From Secundilactobacillus silagincola (GTDB taxonomy: Bacteria; Bacillota; Bacilli; Lactobacillales; Lactobacillaceae), in contig NZ_BCMJ01000015.1 in NCBI RefSeq assembly GCF_002583405.1, forward strand, positions 1 through 35,282: 35,282 nt of DNA, read 5' to 3'. The translations under genes were made by a program, and so were the position numbers. The notes below the pieces were generated by a model. That model made no database searches. It was not told where the DNA came from and worked only from the letters and a program-made list of their open reading frames with translations. Of this stretch, positions 24,734 to 35,139 are shown one piece after another (positions within the stretch are counted from its first letter, which is position 1; the number at the start of each line of letters is the position of its first letter).

Positions 24734-24762
24734 GTTTTATCAGGTGCAAAGAATATAGCTTT

Positions 24763-24794
24763 GAATTTAAATGGCTTATTTTGCCATTAAATTC
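24763..24794. repeat. Inverted repeat in the recA-rny gap
   Basis: GAATTTAAATGGC (24763-24775) is complementary to GCCATTAAATTC (24783-24794) with one bulged base. There is no T run after it, so it is not an obvious terminator. Confidence 0.7.
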
Positions 24795-24834
24795 TAATAA
24801 ACGGGCTTCTTGACCACCGTTAGCCACTCTTTTA

Positions 24835-24863
24835 TTGACAGCGTTGCGACTTAACATTAGAAT
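24835..24863 (+). promoter_or_regulatory. Promoter of rny
   Basis: Consensus TTGACA (24835-24840), 17-bp spacer, TAGAAT (24858-24863). The transcript has a leader of about 75 bases before rny. Confidence 0.85.
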
Positions 24864-24945
24864 ATTAGTTGTGTCAATAATCAATTTACATCTAAAAATT
24901 TACTGATTTAGCAATCAAAAATTTTGATGATGCGGAGGTGGAATC

Positions 24946-26505
24946 ATGGGTATTCCTGAAATAATCCTCGCAATCATCGCTATCGTTGTGGGTGCTGTCA
25001 TCGGATACTTTGTCCATAAGTCAATTGTTGAACGCAATTTGGACGCAGCACACGAAACAGCACAAGGCATTTTAGCTGATGCGAAAAAGCAGGCTGAGAC
25101 TGATACCAAAGAGGCTTTGCTTGAAGCCAAAGAGGAAGGTCATCGCTATCGGGCCGATGTTGAAAAGGATTTGAAGCGGCAACGCGGAGAAGTCCAAAAA
25201 CAAGAGGATCGAGTTTTACAGCGAGAAGAAGCGCTTGATCGTAAAGATAACGCTTTTCAAAAGCGGGAAGATGTTTTAGAACGCAAAGAAAATAAGTTGA
25301 GTTCTGAACAGCAAAAACTAGCTAAATTACAACAGCAGGCGGACTCACTTGTTGAGAAACGGCAAGCAGCTGTTGAAGAAGCAGCTGCGCTTTCCAAAGA
25401 GGAAGCACAGTCCCTGATTATTAATGAAGCAAAGCAAGCGTTAAGTTCCGAACGCGCTAAGATGATTAAGGAATCCAATGAAAAGGCCGCTAAAGAAGCG
25501 GACTCGAAAGCAAAGGAATTAATCGTTCAAGCGATTCAACGAAGTGGGGCCGACATGGTATCTGATACCACAGTGTCGGTTGTCACACTCCCTAATGATG
25601 ACATGAAGGGTCGTATTATTGGTCGTGAAGGCCGAAACATCAGAACCCTAGAAACGCTTACGGGTATTGATCTGATTATTGATGATACTCCGGAAGCAGT
25701 TGTTTTAAGTGGGTTTGACCCAATTCGTCGAGAAGTTGCTAAGATCGCGTTGGAGAAACTCATTCAAGATGGTCGGATTCACCCAGCTCGGATTGAAGAG
25801 ATGGTTGAAAAGGCTCGCAAAGAATTGGATGAGAAGATTCAAGATCTTGGAGAACAAACTGTATTTGACCTTGGTATTCATTCGATGCATCCAGCATTGA
25901 TTAAGCTGGTTGGTCAGATGAATTACCGGATCTCGTATGGTCAAAATGTTTTAACGCATGCTATTGAAGTTGCTAAATTATCAGGAATTTTTGCCGCTGA
26001 GTTAGGTGAGGATGTCACGCTAGCAAAACGCGCAGGATTATTACACGACATTGGTAAAGCGGTTGAAAATGACGTTGAAGAGTCTCACGTTCAGATTGGA
26101 ATCGATTTAGCTAAGAAGTACAAAGAAAGCCCGGTTGTCATTGACTCAATCGCAGCTCACGAGTCAACAGCAACGCCTCACTATGTGATTTCTGAAATAG
26201 TGTCAGCTGCTAATACGATCTCGGCTTCTAGACCAGGTGCACGAAGCGATTCACTTGAAAGCTATATTCACCGGTTAGAAAAGCTAGAAACGATTGCTGA
26301 TGAATTTGACGGCGTTAAGAAGTCATTCGCCATTCAAGCAGGGCGCGAAGTTCGCGTAATCGTTAAACCAGAAAAAATTTCAGATTTGGACGCTGTTGCA
26401 TTGGCTCACGATATTAAAGAAAAAATTGAGAGTGACATGGATTATCCTGGTCACGTCAAGGTTTCCGTTATTCGTGAAGTTCGGTCAGTAGCGTATGCTA
26501 AATAA
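24946..26505 (+). CDS. rny: Ribonuclease Y
   Basis: Membrane-anchored endoribonuclease that starts mRNA decay. The 519-residue protein has an N-terminal membrane helix (about 6-22), a long charged coiled coil (about 25-205), a KH RNA-binding domain (about 210-275, with [16 protein letters not shown]) and an HD metal domain ([12 protein letters not shown]367-D368). This order and length are diagnostic. Strong GGAGGTGG ribosome site. It has its own promoter and a terminator at 26527-26570. Confidence 0.97.
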   Translation: MGIPEIILAIIAIVVGAVIGYFVHKSIVERNLDAAHETAQGILADAKKQAETDTKEALLEAKEEGHRYRADVEKDLKRQRGEVQKQEDRVLQREEALDRKDNAFQKREDVLERKENKLSSEQQKLAKLQQQADSLVEKRQAAVEEAAALSKEEAQSLIINEAKQALSSERAKMIKESNEKAAKEADSKAKELIVQAIQRSGADMVSDTTVSVVTLPNDDMKGRIIGREGRNIRTLETLTGIDLIIDDTPEAVVLSGFDPIRREVAKIALEKLIQDGRIHPARIEEMVEKARKELDEKIQDLGEQTVFDLGIHSMHPALIKLVGQMNYRISYGQNVLTHAIEVAKLSGIFAAELGEDVTLAKRAGLLHDIGKAVENDVEESHVQIGIDLAKKYKESPVVIDSIAAHESTATPHYVISEIVSAANTISASRPGARSDSLESYIHRLEKLETIADEFDGVKKSFAIQAGREVRVIVKPEKISDLDAVALAHDIKEKIESDMDYPGHVKVSVIREVRSVAYAK

Positions 26506-26526
26506 TTAATTTAGCACAAAAAATAA

Positions 26527-26570
26527 AAGTATCCTTAAGAGCTGGCAACGGTGCTTGAGGGTGCTTTTTT
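26527..26570 (+). terminator. Terminator after rny
   Basis: AAGTATCCTTAAG (26527-26539) pairs with CTTGAGGGTGCTT using several G-U pairs, followed by TTTTTT. Confidence 0.8.
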
Positions 26571-26633
26571 ATATCGCTAATGTGTTAAACTAAAACGTGT
26601 TGCAACATACTAAAAATAGATTAGAGGATCAAC

Positions 26634-27437
26634 ATGCGGATATTATTTATCGGAGACGTTGTCGGTGATCGTGGCGTCCAAATGATTCAAACTTATTTAC
26701 CTCAATTGAAACGTGATTTAAAGCCTCAAGCAACGATTGTGAACGGTGAAAATTCAACTCCTGTAGGTCGCGGGATCAGTCAAAAAATTTATAAACAGTT
26801 GTTGGCAAGTGGTGCCGATGTTGTCACCATGGGTAATCATACGTGGGATAATAAGGAAATTTACGATTTCATCGATGATACGACTAAGTTGGTCCGACCA
26901 GCTAACTTTCCAGGCGAAGACGTGCCAGGTCGCGGTTGGACGAAATTAAAAGTTAATCAGGCGACACTTGCTGTCATCAATTTGCAAGGTCGTGTATTTT
27001 TACCGCCGCTGGATGATCCATTTGCTGTTGCGGATAAGTTAGTGACTGAGATTAGAAAAGAAACACCAGTGATTTTTGTTGATTTTCACGGGGAAGTTAC
27101 CAGTGAAAAAAGAGCAATTGCACTGTATTTAAAGGGGCGGGTTTCGGCCGTTGTCGGCACTCATACCCACGTGCAAACCAATGATGCGCAAGTGATCGAT
27201 CATCAGACTGCGTTTATGAGTGACGCTGGCATGACAGGCCCATCTGCTGGAATTTTAGGCATGCAGCCAGCTAGTGTGATCTCACGGTTCCTTAATCAAC
27301 GGCCAGCCAGATATGAAGTGGAGACTAGTGAACCCGGAATCATGTCTGGTTGCGTCATTGACATTAATGATGAAACTGGTCACGCAACTAAAATCAAATC
27401 AGTGTTAATTGATGATGATCATCCATATGATCGTTAA
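26634..27437 (+). CDS. ymdB: YmdB-family metallophosphoesterase
   Basis: Cytoplasmic two-metal phosphoesterase; the B. subtilis homologue acts on 2',3'-cyclic nucleotides and affects biofilm choice. The 267-residue protein has the metal-binding motifs FIGDVVGDRG (start), NGENS, GNHTWDN and VGTHTHVQTND, in the order of the TIGR00282 family. It lies after rny, as in many Firmicutes, but here the rny terminator separates them. A weak promoter (TTAAAC-17-TACTAA near 26586-26614) is possible. Ribosome site is AGAGGA. Confidence 0.92.
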   Translation: MRILFIGDVVGDRGVQMIQTYLPQLKRDLKPQATIVNGENSTPVGRGISQKIYKQLLASGADVVTMGNHTWDNKEIYDFIDDTTKLVRPANFPGEDVPGRGWTKLKVNQATLAVINLQGRVFLPPLDDPFAVADKLVTEIRKETPVIFVDFHGEVTSEKRAIALYLKGRVSAVVGTHTHVQTNDAQVIDHQTAFMSDAGMTGPSAGILGMQPASVISRFLNQRPARYEVETSEPGIMSGCVIDINDETGHATKIKSVLIDDDHPYDR

Positions 27438-27467
27438 TTTGTAGGAAATGAAGTAGAGGTGGAAAAA

Positions 27468-30113
27468 TTGGCGAAACCGAATCAAACGCCGATGATGGTT
27501 CAGTATCAAAAAATTAAAGATCAGTACCCAGACGCTTTTTTATTTTACCGTTTGGGTGACTTTTACGAAATGTTTAACGATGACGCCATCAAAGGCGCTC
27601 AACTATTAGAATTAACGCTGACGACTCGTAATCACAGCTCTAAAAACCCAATCCCAATGTGTGGTGTGCCGCATCACGCTGTTCAAAACTACATTGATAT
27701 TTTAGTGGATAAAGGCTATAAAGTAGCCATTTGTGAACAGATGGAAGACCCTAAACTAGCCAAGGGAATGGTTAAGCGAGAGGTGATTCAGTTAGTCACC
27801 CCAGGGACTCAGACCGATACGGGCGCTGGCAATGCGAAAGAAAACAACTATTTGACGGCACTTACTCAAATCAATCAGAAGTTTGGGTTTGCCTATGCTG
27901 ACTTATCTACTGGTGAGTTAAAGGTAACTTCACTGGATAGTTTTGATTCGGTATTAAACGAAGTGATGAGTTTGCAAACCAAGGAAACCGTTGTGGATAA
28001 ATCAGTTTCTGATGATGTTCTCGAGAAACTGACAACGGTTGGCATTCTGATTTCTCATCAGGACGAAGCTGAGGTGAAATCTGAACTCAGTTATTTGACA
28101 CAGGGCGTGGAAGCAACGGAGCAGTTAACCGTCTTACAGCACCTGTTAACTTATATTGTCACCACCCAAAAGCGGAGTTTAGCACATTTACAGCGGGCAA
28201 TTATTTACAAACCAACGTTCTTTTTGAAAATGGACCATTATTCTCAGCGAAATTTGGAGCTGATACAGAATATGCGTACCGGCAAAAAGAGCGGGACGCT
28301 GTTGTGGCTACTGGATGAAACTAAAACGGCCATGGGCGGTCGCCTGTTAAAGCAGTGGTTGGATCGGCCATTAGTGAAACGTAACGATATTTTAGCGCGT
28401 CAAAAAAAGGTTAGCGTGTTAGTCGACCAGTATTTTGAGCGAAATAGTTTGCAAGAAGAGCTGACACAGGTTTACGATTTGGAACGACTGGCTGGTCGAG
28501 TGGCTTTTGGCAGTGTAAATGGCCGTGATTTGATTCAATTGAAGTCATCTTTACAACAGATTCCCAAGCTTCAGCATATTTTAAATGAACTGCCGGAATC
28601 GGCGTTCAGTGATATCTATAAGCGCTTGGATCCAATCGATAATGTCACTGAAGCCATCGATTCAGCGATTGTGAATGAACCACCGCTATCTGTAACGGAT
28701 GGCGGGGTCATCAAAGACGGCTATGACAAAACGTTGGATTCCTATCGTGAAGCCATGCATAATGGTAAGCAGTGGATGGCCGAACTTGAGGCCTCAGAAC
28801 GTCAAATTACTGGGATCAATAACCTGAAAATTGGGTATAACCGGGTTTTTGGTTATTACATTGACGTGACGAAAGCTAACTTGAACAAGTTGCCAGAAGG
28901 TCGTTATGAACGTAAACAGACCTTAACTAATTCAGAGCGGTTTACCACGCCTGAATTGAAAGAAAAAGAACGGTTGATACTTGAAGCTGAAGAAAAGTCC
29001 ACTGATTTAGAGTACAAGCTGTTTGTTAAGGTTCGCGAACTGGTTAAAGCAAATATTCAGCGAATTCAAAGCTTAGCGCATGCAGTTTCAGAGCTGGACG
29101 TGTTACAAAGCTTCGCTGATGTCAGTGAGAAATACAGGTTTGTAGCGCCGACGTTCACCCAGTCAGATCATGATTTGGAAATCGTTGAAGGACGGCACCC
29201 AGTAGTTGAAAAAGTGCTGGGTCGTCAAACCTATGTCCCTAATGATGTTAAGATGCCGGAAGAAACGTCTATTTTGCTTATTACCGGGCCTAATATGTCT
29301 GGTAAGAGTACTTATATGCGGCAATTGGCTTTAACGGTTATTCTGGCACAAATGGGCTGCTTTGTTCCGGCTAAGTCAGCTAAAATGCCTATTTTTGACC
29401 AAATTTTTACGCGAATTGGTGCTGCGGATGATCTGATTTCGGGTGAAAGTACTTTTATGGTGGAAATGAAGGAAGCCAACGAAGCACTTTCTCATGCAAC
29501 CGCTAATTCACTGATTTTATTTGATGAAATTGGCCGAGGAACCGCGACCTATGATGGGATGGCCTTGGCTCAGGCAATTATTGAGTTTGTTCACGATCGG
29601 GTTCATGCTAAAACGCTATTTTCGACGCATTATCATGAACTAACGGTGTTAGATAAGAGTTTGACACATCTGAAAAACGTTCACGTTGGTGCTGTGGAAA
29701 AGAACGGTGAGCTAGTTTTCTTACATCAAATGCAAGATGGCCCAGCTGACAAATCATATGGGATCCACGTTGCCAAGTTAGCGGGGTTGCCAAATTCATT
29801 GCTGAAACGGGCAGACACGATTCTGACTCACTTAGAAAAAACTCAGGATCAACATAGTACAGTTCAAGTCACTACTGAAGATCGAACGGTTGAACCTGAG
29901 CCGCAGCCAACGGAACCTGCTCCACAAACTAGTGATGAAGAAGCGGATACCCAACTGTCCTTGTTTGGTGAACCGGAGCAAAAGATATCTAAGGCTGATA
30001 AAGTAGCTTCCCAGGTTAAATCACTGAATTTGATGGGAATGACACCAATGGATGTGATGAACCAGGTTTATAAATGGCAACAGCAGTTAGAGCAGTCCAA
30101 GAAAAAACGGTAA
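27468..30113 (+). CDS. mutS: DNA mismatch repair ATPase MutS
   Basis: Recognises base mismatches and recruits MutL. The start TTG 27468 (881 residues) is preferred: AGAGGTGG sits six bases before it, whereas GTG 27459 overlaps that site. The N-terminal mismatch domain has the family GDFYEMF motif (F-x-E wedge, [13 protein letters not shown]). The ATPase has Walker [10 protein letters not shown] (about 607-615), STFMVEM, Walker [17 protein letters not shown] and the STHYHELT H-motif. A charged Pro/Glu-rich linker precedes the C-terminal helix-turn-helix. mutL begins 12 bp on, so the two are one operon. Confidence 0.97.
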   Translation: MAKPNQTPMMVQYQKIKDQYPDAFLFYRLGDFYEMFNDDAIKGAQLLELTLTTRNHSSKNPIPMCGVPHHAVQNYIDILVDKGYKVAICEQMEDPKLAKGMVKREVIQLVTPGTQTDTGAGNAKENNYLTALTQINQKFGFAYADLSTGELKVTSLDSFDSVLNEVMSLQTKETVVDKSVSDDVLEKLTTVGILISHQDEAEVKSELSYLTQGVEATEQLTVLQHLLTYIVTTQKRSLAHLQRAIIYKPTFFLKMDHYSQRNLELIQNMRTGKKSGTLLWLLDETKTAMGGRLLKQWLDRPLVKRNDILARQKKVSVLVDQYFERNSLQEELTQVYDLERLAGRVAFGSVNGRDLIQLKSSLQQIPKLQHILNELPESAFSDIYKRLDPIDNVTEAIDSAIVNEPPLSVTDGGVIKDGYDKTLDSYREAMHNGKQWMAELEASERQITGINNLKIGYNRVFGYYIDVTKANLNKLPEGRYERKQTLTNSERFTTPELKEKERLILEAEEKSTDLEYKLFVKVRELVKANIQRIQSLAHAVSELDVLQSFADVSEKYRFVAPTFTQSDHDLEIVEGRHPVVEKVLGRQTYVPNDVKMPEETSILLITGPNMSGKSTYMRQLALTVILAQMGCFVPAKSAKMPIFDQIFTRIGAADDLISGESTFMVEMKEANEALSHATANSLILFDEIGRGTATYDGMALAQAIIEFVHDRVHAKTLFSTHYHELTVLDKSLTHLKNVHVGAVEKNGELVFLHQMQDGPADKSYGIHVAKLAGLPNSLLKRADTILTHLEKTQDQHSTVQVTTEDRTVEPEPQPTEPAPQTSDEEADTQLSLFGEPEQKISKADKVASQVKSLNLMGMTPMDVMNQVYKWQQQLEQSKKKR

Positions 30114-30125
30114 TGAGGTGATAAA

Positions 30126-32123
30126 ATGGCAGCAATCCATGAACTTCCGGCGGTATTGGCAAACCAAATATCAGCTGGCGAAGTCATTGAACGGCCTGCT
30201 TCAGTCGTGAAAGAGTTGGTAGAAAATGCGATTGATGCCGGCAGTCATGAAATCGACATTATAGTCGATGAGGCTGGACTGAAATCAATCGAAGTGATTG
30301 ATGACGGTAGCGGTATCGATGCTGATCAGCTGGAACTGGCTTTTCACCGGCACGCTACTAGTAAGATAGTTGACCGCAAAGACTTATTTAAAGTGCATTC
30401 CTTAGGTTTCCGTGGTGAGGCGCTGCCAAGTATTGCTTCTATCGCGGATGTGGAAATGGTGACGTCCACTGGTGGTGAGGGTCAAGCCATTCACATTTCT
30501 GGTGGCAAAGTGATTTCTCAAAAGCCGGCAGAAGCGCGTCGCGGAACAGATATTATCGTTAAAGATTTGTTTTATAACGTACCAGCACGGTTGAAGTACA
30601 TGAAGTCGCTGAATACGGAACTTTCTAAAATTGTTGATATCGTTAATCGACTAGCTTTAGGCCATCCTCAGATTCAAATTTCATTGACTCACAATAATCG
30701 TGAGTTACTGAGAACAGCTGGCCGGGGAGATTTGCGGCAGGTGATTGGCAGTATTTACGGGATGAACAAAGCCGAAAAGATGCTTTTAATTGAAAATGCG
30801 GATGCTGATTTTAAAATTAGTGGCTATGTTTCACTGCCCGAGCTGACGCGAGCAAGCCGTAATTATATGACGATTCTACTTAATGGCCGATACATTAAAA
30901 ATTATCAGCTAACAAAAGCAATTGTCGAGGGCTATGGCTCTAAATTAATGGTTGGTCGCTATCCGGTGGCTGTTTTGAACCTTGAAATGGATCCATTGCT
31001 AGTGGACGTGAATGTTCATCCGACTAAGCAGGAGGTTCGAATCAGTAAGGAACCTCAATTAGTCGACATGATTACTGCTGCCATTCGAGCAAAGCTCAGT
31101 GAGCAAAATTTGATACCAGATGGGCTGACTAATTTGCGGCGGGGACATGTGGACCCTAATCGAGTGGCACAAGACTTAGAAGCAGTTTCGACCACACATG
31201 ATGTTCAGACAATGAGCCCGGCCACTACTCAGTCAGTCAGACCTCATGAAGAGCAGCTAAGCGTGGGTGACGATGAAGCAGCTAGTGATGAAGAAACTAT
31301 TGATAATAAAGCGCTGTTTGCACAGAAACCCTCTGATGGCACCTCGCATCCAATTGTGATCCATTCGACAGCCGAACTGAATTCTCCTGAAGTATCAGCG
31401 TTTGAGCAGAAGTATCAACAGCCTCAGACACCGTTCAACGAACCGGTAGCAGGTAATAGGCCAACAACCAAGCAAAAACCTGAGGAAACCGAATTATTAA
31501 ATCAGCAGGACCGTTTTCCTAACTTGATTTACATCGGTCAATTTCACGGAACTTATCTGCTTGCACAATCGGATGAGGGGCTTTATATTCTTGATCAGCA
31601 CGCTGCTCAGGAACGAGTCAATTATGAGTACTACCGTCAAGCCATAGGTGAAGTCAGCGATGATCAGCAACGGTTACTGGTGCCAATCGTACTTGATTAC
31701 AGTACAAGTGACATGTTGAAAATTACTGATAAACTGGATACGTTAGCTTCAGTGGGGCTGCATTTAGAACAATTTGGTCCTAACAGTTTTATACTGCGTC
31801 AGCATCCAACCTGGTTTAAGGCGGGTCAGGAAGCTGATACAGTTAAAGAAATGGTTGACTGGGTGTTACGGGATGGACACCTAACTGTAGCGCAGTTTCG
31901 AGAAAAGACGGCTATTATGATGAGCTGTAAGCGGGCCATCAAGGCTAATCATCATTTGGACGATCAGCAAGCTAAGGCACTGATTGAACATTTGAAGACG
32001 GCGGAGAATCCGTTTAACTGTCCACATGGCCGTCCAGTACTGATTCACTTTACGGACACCGACATGGAAAAAATGTTCAAGCGAATTCAAGAATCGCATC
32101 ATTCGTTGCGGTCAGAAGCATAG
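30126..32123 (+). CDS. mutL: DNA mismatch repair endonuclease MutL
   Basis: GHKL ATPase that acts after MutS. The 665-residue protein has the ATPase motifs [25 protein letters not shown] and [11 protein letters not shown] in the first 110 residues. A long acidic linker (about 340-460) and a C-terminal dimer/endonuclease domain follow. The DQHAx2Ex4E nuclease motif is complete (D490-E501, [12 protein letters not shown]) and CPHGRP follows near the end. So this MutL makes its own nick, as expected in bacteria without MutH. Ribosome site is TGAGGTG. ruvA, which often follows in relatives, is absent from this window. Confidence 0.97.
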   Translation: MAAIHELPAVLANQISAGEVIERPASVVKELVENAIDAGSHEIDIIVDEAGLKSIEVIDDGSGIDADQLELAFHRHATSKIVDRKDLFKVHSLGFRGEALPSIASIADVEMVTSTGGEGQAIHISGGKVISQKPAEARRGTDIIVKDLFYNVPARLKYMKSLNTELSKIVDIVNRLALGHPQIQISLTHNNRELLRTAGRGDLRQVIGSIYGMNKAEKMLLIENADADFKISGYVSLPELTRASRNYMTILLNGRYIKNYQLTKAIVEGYGSKLMVGRYPVAVLNLEMDPLLVDVNVHPTKQEVRISKEPQLVDMITAAIRAKLSEQNLIPDGLTNLRRGHVDPNRVAQDLEAVSTTHDVQTMSPATTQSVRPHEEQLSVGDDEAASDEETIDNKALFAQKPSDGTSHPIVIHSTAELNSPEVSAFEQKYQQPQTPFNEPVAGNRPTTKQKPEETELLNQQDRFPNLIYIGQFHGTYLLAQSDEGLYILDQHAAQERVNYEYYRQAIGEVSDDQQRLLVPIVLDYSTSDMLKITDKLDTLASVGLHLEQFGPNSFILRQHPTWFKAGQEADTVKEMVDWVLRDGHLTVAQFREKTAIMMSCKRAIKANHHLDDQQAKALIEHLKTAENPFNCPHGRPVLIHFTDTDMEKMFKRIQESHHSLRSEA

Positions 32124-32132
32124 AAATCATTT

Positions 32133-32162
32133 AAAAAGGAGGCTGATTTAGCCTCCTTTTGG
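32133..32162 (+). terminator. Terminator after mutL
   Basis: AAAAGGAGGCT (32134-32144) pairs perfectly with AGCCTCCTTTT (32150-32160) around GATTT. Confidence 0.9.
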
Positions 32163-32276
32163 GTTGTCTGAACCACAGTGTTTAAAATTTGTCAGGTTAT
32201 TTACAAAAACTCGTGCTTACTGCTACAGGATTTGGTAGAATTAGACTGTTAAAATGAATTCGGAAAGGGGATTCTC

Positions 32277-32513
32277 ATGGAAGAATCACAGTTAATCGGC
32301 ATTATTAACCGACTTAAAGCAATGCAGGAAGATGCCGGCGATGAACCACAGCCTCGTCGTTTTGAAAAAGAGGGCGTTGAGATGGCGCAAGTTATCTATC
32401 ACCCGGAGACACAAACATATAGTTTGGATGAGTATCAAGCCAAGGAACATTTTGAGTTTGATAACATTGATTTGATTGCGATTGAATTGTTTGAATTACT
32501 TACTGATAATTAA
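32277..32513 (+). CDS. ykuJ: YkuJ-family (DUF1797) small protein
   Basis: A 78-residue acidic cytoplasmic protein. The pattern ESQLIGIINRLKAMQE, then RRFEKEGVEMAQVIYH, then the ending FDNIDLIAIELFELL is that of the YkuJ/DUF1797 family of Firmicutes, whose function is unknown. It has its own probable extended -10 (TGGTAGAAT, -10 at about 32236-32241), an AAAGGGG ribosome site and its own terminator. It is a monocistronic unit unrelated in context to mutSL. Confidence 0.87.
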   Translation: MEESQLIGIINRLKAMQEDAGDEPQPRRFEKEGVEMAQVIYHPETQTYSLDEYQAKEHFEFDNIDLIAIELFELLTDN

Positions 32514-32515
32514 AA

Positions 32516-32548
32516 CAAAAACTATGGGGAACCATAGTTTTTGTTTTT
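32516..32548 (+). terminator. Terminator after ykuJ
   Basis: CAAAAACTATGG (32516-32527) pairs with CCATAGTTTTTG (32532-32543), loop GGAA, followed by TTTTT. Confidence 0.92.
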
Positions 32549-32628
32549 GTAAGGTGATTAATACGCTTGTGATCAAGCTAGAGCTATCATTTTAAGTTTG
32601 AAGTTTTTTCAAAGTAATTTGGATAAGA

Positions 32629-32656
32629 TTGCTATTTTATGGAGATTCGATATAAT
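32629..32656 (+). promoter_or_regulatory. Promoter of ltaS
   Basis: TTGCTA (32629-32634) and perfect TATAAT (32651-32656), spacer 16 bp. Confidence 0.7.
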
Positions 32657-32691
32657 GGCATTTGTTAAGTTTAACCTGGAGGCACGATGTT

Positions 32692-34749
32692 ATGTCGGAT
32701 TTTGTGAAACGGACAACTGCTAAGCTTAATACCGTTTTTGGGTTCTTTATCCTAGTAGTTGTTTTATTTTGTATCAAGACGTATATCGCGTATCAGACGG
32801 AGTTTAGTTTAGGGGTTAAGGGTGGCGTGCAACAGTTTTTGCTCGCTGTGAACCCGATTCCAGCTGCACTGTTACTGTTTGGTATTGCATTATACTTTCG
32901 TGGACGTTTAGTCTACTGGCTAATGATTTTAATTGATCTGATTCAGACTTCCTGGATCTTTGCTAACATTCTTTACTACCGTGAATTCTCTGATTTTATG
33001 ACGTTTAGCGTTATTAAGGGATCTGGTAATGTTCAAAACAACTTAGGAAAGAGTGTCGGGCAGATTATTCATCCGACAGATTTCTTCGTGTATCTGGATG
33101 TTATTTTGCTGATTGCTTTATTAATGACGCACGTTATCCGCGTTGATAGTCGGCCGTTTAAGCGCCGGTATGCGTTAACGGTATCCGTTTTAGCTTTTTC
33201 GCTGATGGGTGCTGAATATGGCATGGCAAATGCGGACCGGTCTGGGTTGCTTACCAGAACGTTTGATAATAATTACTTGGTTAAGTATCTTGGATTGAAT
33301 GAGTACGCTGCGTTTAGTGTGTATCAGACGCAAAAACAAAGTTCAACGCGAGCACATGCCAACGCTGGGGATCTTCAAAGTGTGAAGAATTATTTAAAGC
33401 ACAACCGTGTTGGGGATAATCCAGCTTATTTTGGTACTGAAAAGGGTAAAAACGTCATTATCATTCATTTGGAAAGTTTTCAGCAATTCTTGATTAATTA
33501 CAAGGTGGATGGTAAGGAAGTCACGCCTAACCTGAATAAGTTTTATAAGAATCAGAACACGTTGAGTTACGACAATTTTTATAATCAAGTGGCACAGGGG
33601 AAAACTTCTGATGCGGAAATGATGCTTGAAAACTCATTGTTTGGGTTACCGCAAGGGTCTGCTATGACTGAATACGGGACTCAGAATACGTTTCAAGCGG
33701 CACCGGCTATGCTAGGTCAAAAGGGCTATACTTCTGCAGCATTCCATGGGGATGTCCCTAGTTTCTGGAATCGGGACAATACTTATAAGTCATGGGGCTA
33801 TGATTACTTCTTTAGCTCACAGTACTATAAGGAAAAGTCTGATTATACAGTTGGCTATGGCCTGAAAGATAAGATCTTTTTCCGCGACTCTGCAAAATAC
33901 CTGCAGCAATTACCACAGCCGTTTTATGCTAAGCTGATTACGCTAACCAATCACTATCCATATGAACTTGATAAGCAAAATACTGATTTCCCCGCAACTA
34001 AAACGGGTGATAAGACGGTGGATCCTTACGTTCAGACTGCACATTATTTGGATGAGGCTTTTGGTGAGTTTTTAACTTATATGAAGCAATCTGGTTTATA
34101 TAAAAACAGTATGATTGTTTTGTATGGGGATCATTATGGCATTTCAAATAACCATCGGGCTGCTATTGCACAATTGCTTGGTAAGAAGAAGGTTACGAGT
34201 TACGATTTGGCACAGTTCCAAAAAGTCCCTCTGATGATTCATGCGGATGGATTGAAGGGTGGTATTCAACACACGTATGGTGGGGAAATCGATGTCTTGC
34301 CAACATTGATGGACTTACTTGGCGTGAAGGATAATAATACCATTCAATTCGGTAACGATTTACTGGCGAAGAATCGCAGTCAAACCGTTGCGTTCAGGAA
34401 TGGTGATTTTGTGACGCCACAGTTTGTCAAACAGGGTAGTACTGTTTACGATACGAAGACGGGGGCTGTTATTAAGCCTAATGCGACTCAAAAGAAGACT
34501 CTAGCACGTGAGCAAAACCACGTTACGTCAGAGTTATCGCTATCTGATCGGGTCATTCAAGGTGATTTGCTGAGGTTCTATCAATTAAAGGACTTTAAGT
34601 CGGTTGATAAGACTAAGTTTAATTACAAATACACTAATGGCATTCAGCAATTAAAAGATGCTCAAAAATCAGAACCAACGAGTTTAATGGCTAAAAACCA
34701 TGGGAAGGCCACCGCTGACTACAAGACGGATGCGCCCGAACTTAAATAA
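32692..34749 (+). CDS. ltaS: Lipoteichoic acid synthase / LtaS-family phosphoglycerol transferase
   Basis: Polymerises glycerophosphate from phosphatidylglycerol onto a glycolipid anchor outside the membrane. ATG 32692 (685 residues) follows GGAGG at 32678-32682; an in-frame upstream start at 32662 overlaps the promoter's downstream region and has no ribosome site. About five membrane helices occupy the first 200 residues. The extracellular sulfatase-like domain shows IIIHLESFQQF, the catalytic Thr in GKTSDAEM (about T305), HGDVPSFWNRDN and YGDHYGISN, the metal and substrate residues of LtaS. A charged 60-residue tail follows. LtaS paralogues (for example primases) cannot be excluded. Confidence 0.92.
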   Translation: MSDFVKRTTAKLNTVFGFFILVVVLFCIKTYIAYQTEFSLGVKGGVQQFLLAVNPIPAALLLFGIALYFRGRLVYWLMILIDLIQTSWIFANILYYREFSDFMTFSVIKGSGNVQNNLGKSVGQIIHPTDFFVYLDVILLIALLMTHVIRVDSRPFKRRYALTVSVLAFSLMGAEYGMANADRSGLLTRTFDNNYLVKYLGLNEYAAFSVYQTQKQSSTRAHANAGDLQSVKNYLKHNRVGDNPAYFGTEKGKNVIIIHLESFQQFLINYKVDGKEVTPNLNKFYKNQNTLSYDNFYNQVAQGKTSDAEMMLENSLFGLPQGSAMTEYGTQNTFQAAPAMLGQKGYTSAAFHGDVPSFWNRDNTYKSWGYDYFFSSQYYKEKSDYTVGYGLKDKIFFRDSAKYLQQLPQPFYAKLITLTNHYPYELDKQNTDFPATKTGDKTVDPYVQTAHYLDEAFGEFLTYMKQSGLYKNSMIVLYGDHYGISNNHRAAIAQLLGKKKVTSYDLAQFQKVPLMIHADGLKGGIQHTYGGEIDVLPTLMDLLGVKDNNTIQFGNDLLAKNRSQTVAFRNGDFVTPQFVKQGSTVYDTKTGAVIKPNATQKKTLAREQNHVTSELSLSDRVIQGDLLRFYQLKDFKSVDKTKFNYKYTNGIQQLKDAQKSEPTSLMAKNHGKATADYKTDAPELK

Positions 34750-34758
34750 TGATCGTTT

Positions 34759-34793
34759 AGAAGAGTGGTGTTTAAATGCATCATTCTTTTTTA
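34759..34793 (+). terminator. Terminator after ltaS
   Basis: AGAAGAGTGGTG (34759-34770) pairs with CATCATTCTTTT (34779-34790) through several G-U pairs, followed by more T. Confidence 0.75.
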
Positions 34794-34816
34794 TTTCAAA
34801 AAAAGTAAAATACTTC

Positions 34817-34845
34817 TTGACCGAGATTACATATCTTGGTAATAT
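34817..34845 (+). promoter_or_regulatory. rRNA operon promoter, distal
   Basis: TTGACC (34817-34822), 17-bp spacer, TAATAT (34840-34845). It is the most upstream of three tandem promoters reading towards the rRNA leader, and the least certain because it lies over 300 bp from the leader. Confidence 0.55.
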
Positions 34846-34988
34846 TATATTCGTTGTTAAAAAGCAGATACGCAAGTAGGTCGAATAATTATACAGTTAT
34901 TCTCAATGAGAAGATGAACGTATAGGAGTTGCGATTTATTGGCATAGTATGTTTTATCAAGTCAATTGATATTTATTCAAATTAATGA

Positions 34989-35017
34989 TTGACTTATATC
35001 ACAACGATTGTTATACT
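34989..35017 (+). promoter_or_regulatory. rRNA operon promoter, middle
   Basis: TTGACT (34989-34994), 17-bp spacer, TATACT (35012-35017). Confidence 0.75.
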
Positions 35018-35110
35018 AATTAAGTTCTGTTGTTTCTGCAGATGTTTGCAGAGATTGATATCATTGCATTTGAGAACATAACTTAGCGCCAAACAATTTA
35101 AATATATTGC

Positions 35111-35139
35111 TTGACATAAATTAACTCAGATGATATGAT
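35111..35139 (+). promoter_or_regulatory. rRNA operon promoter, proximal
   Basis: Consensus TTGACA (35111-35116), 17-bp spacer, TATGAT (35134-35139), followed by a stable leader. Confidence 0.88.
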
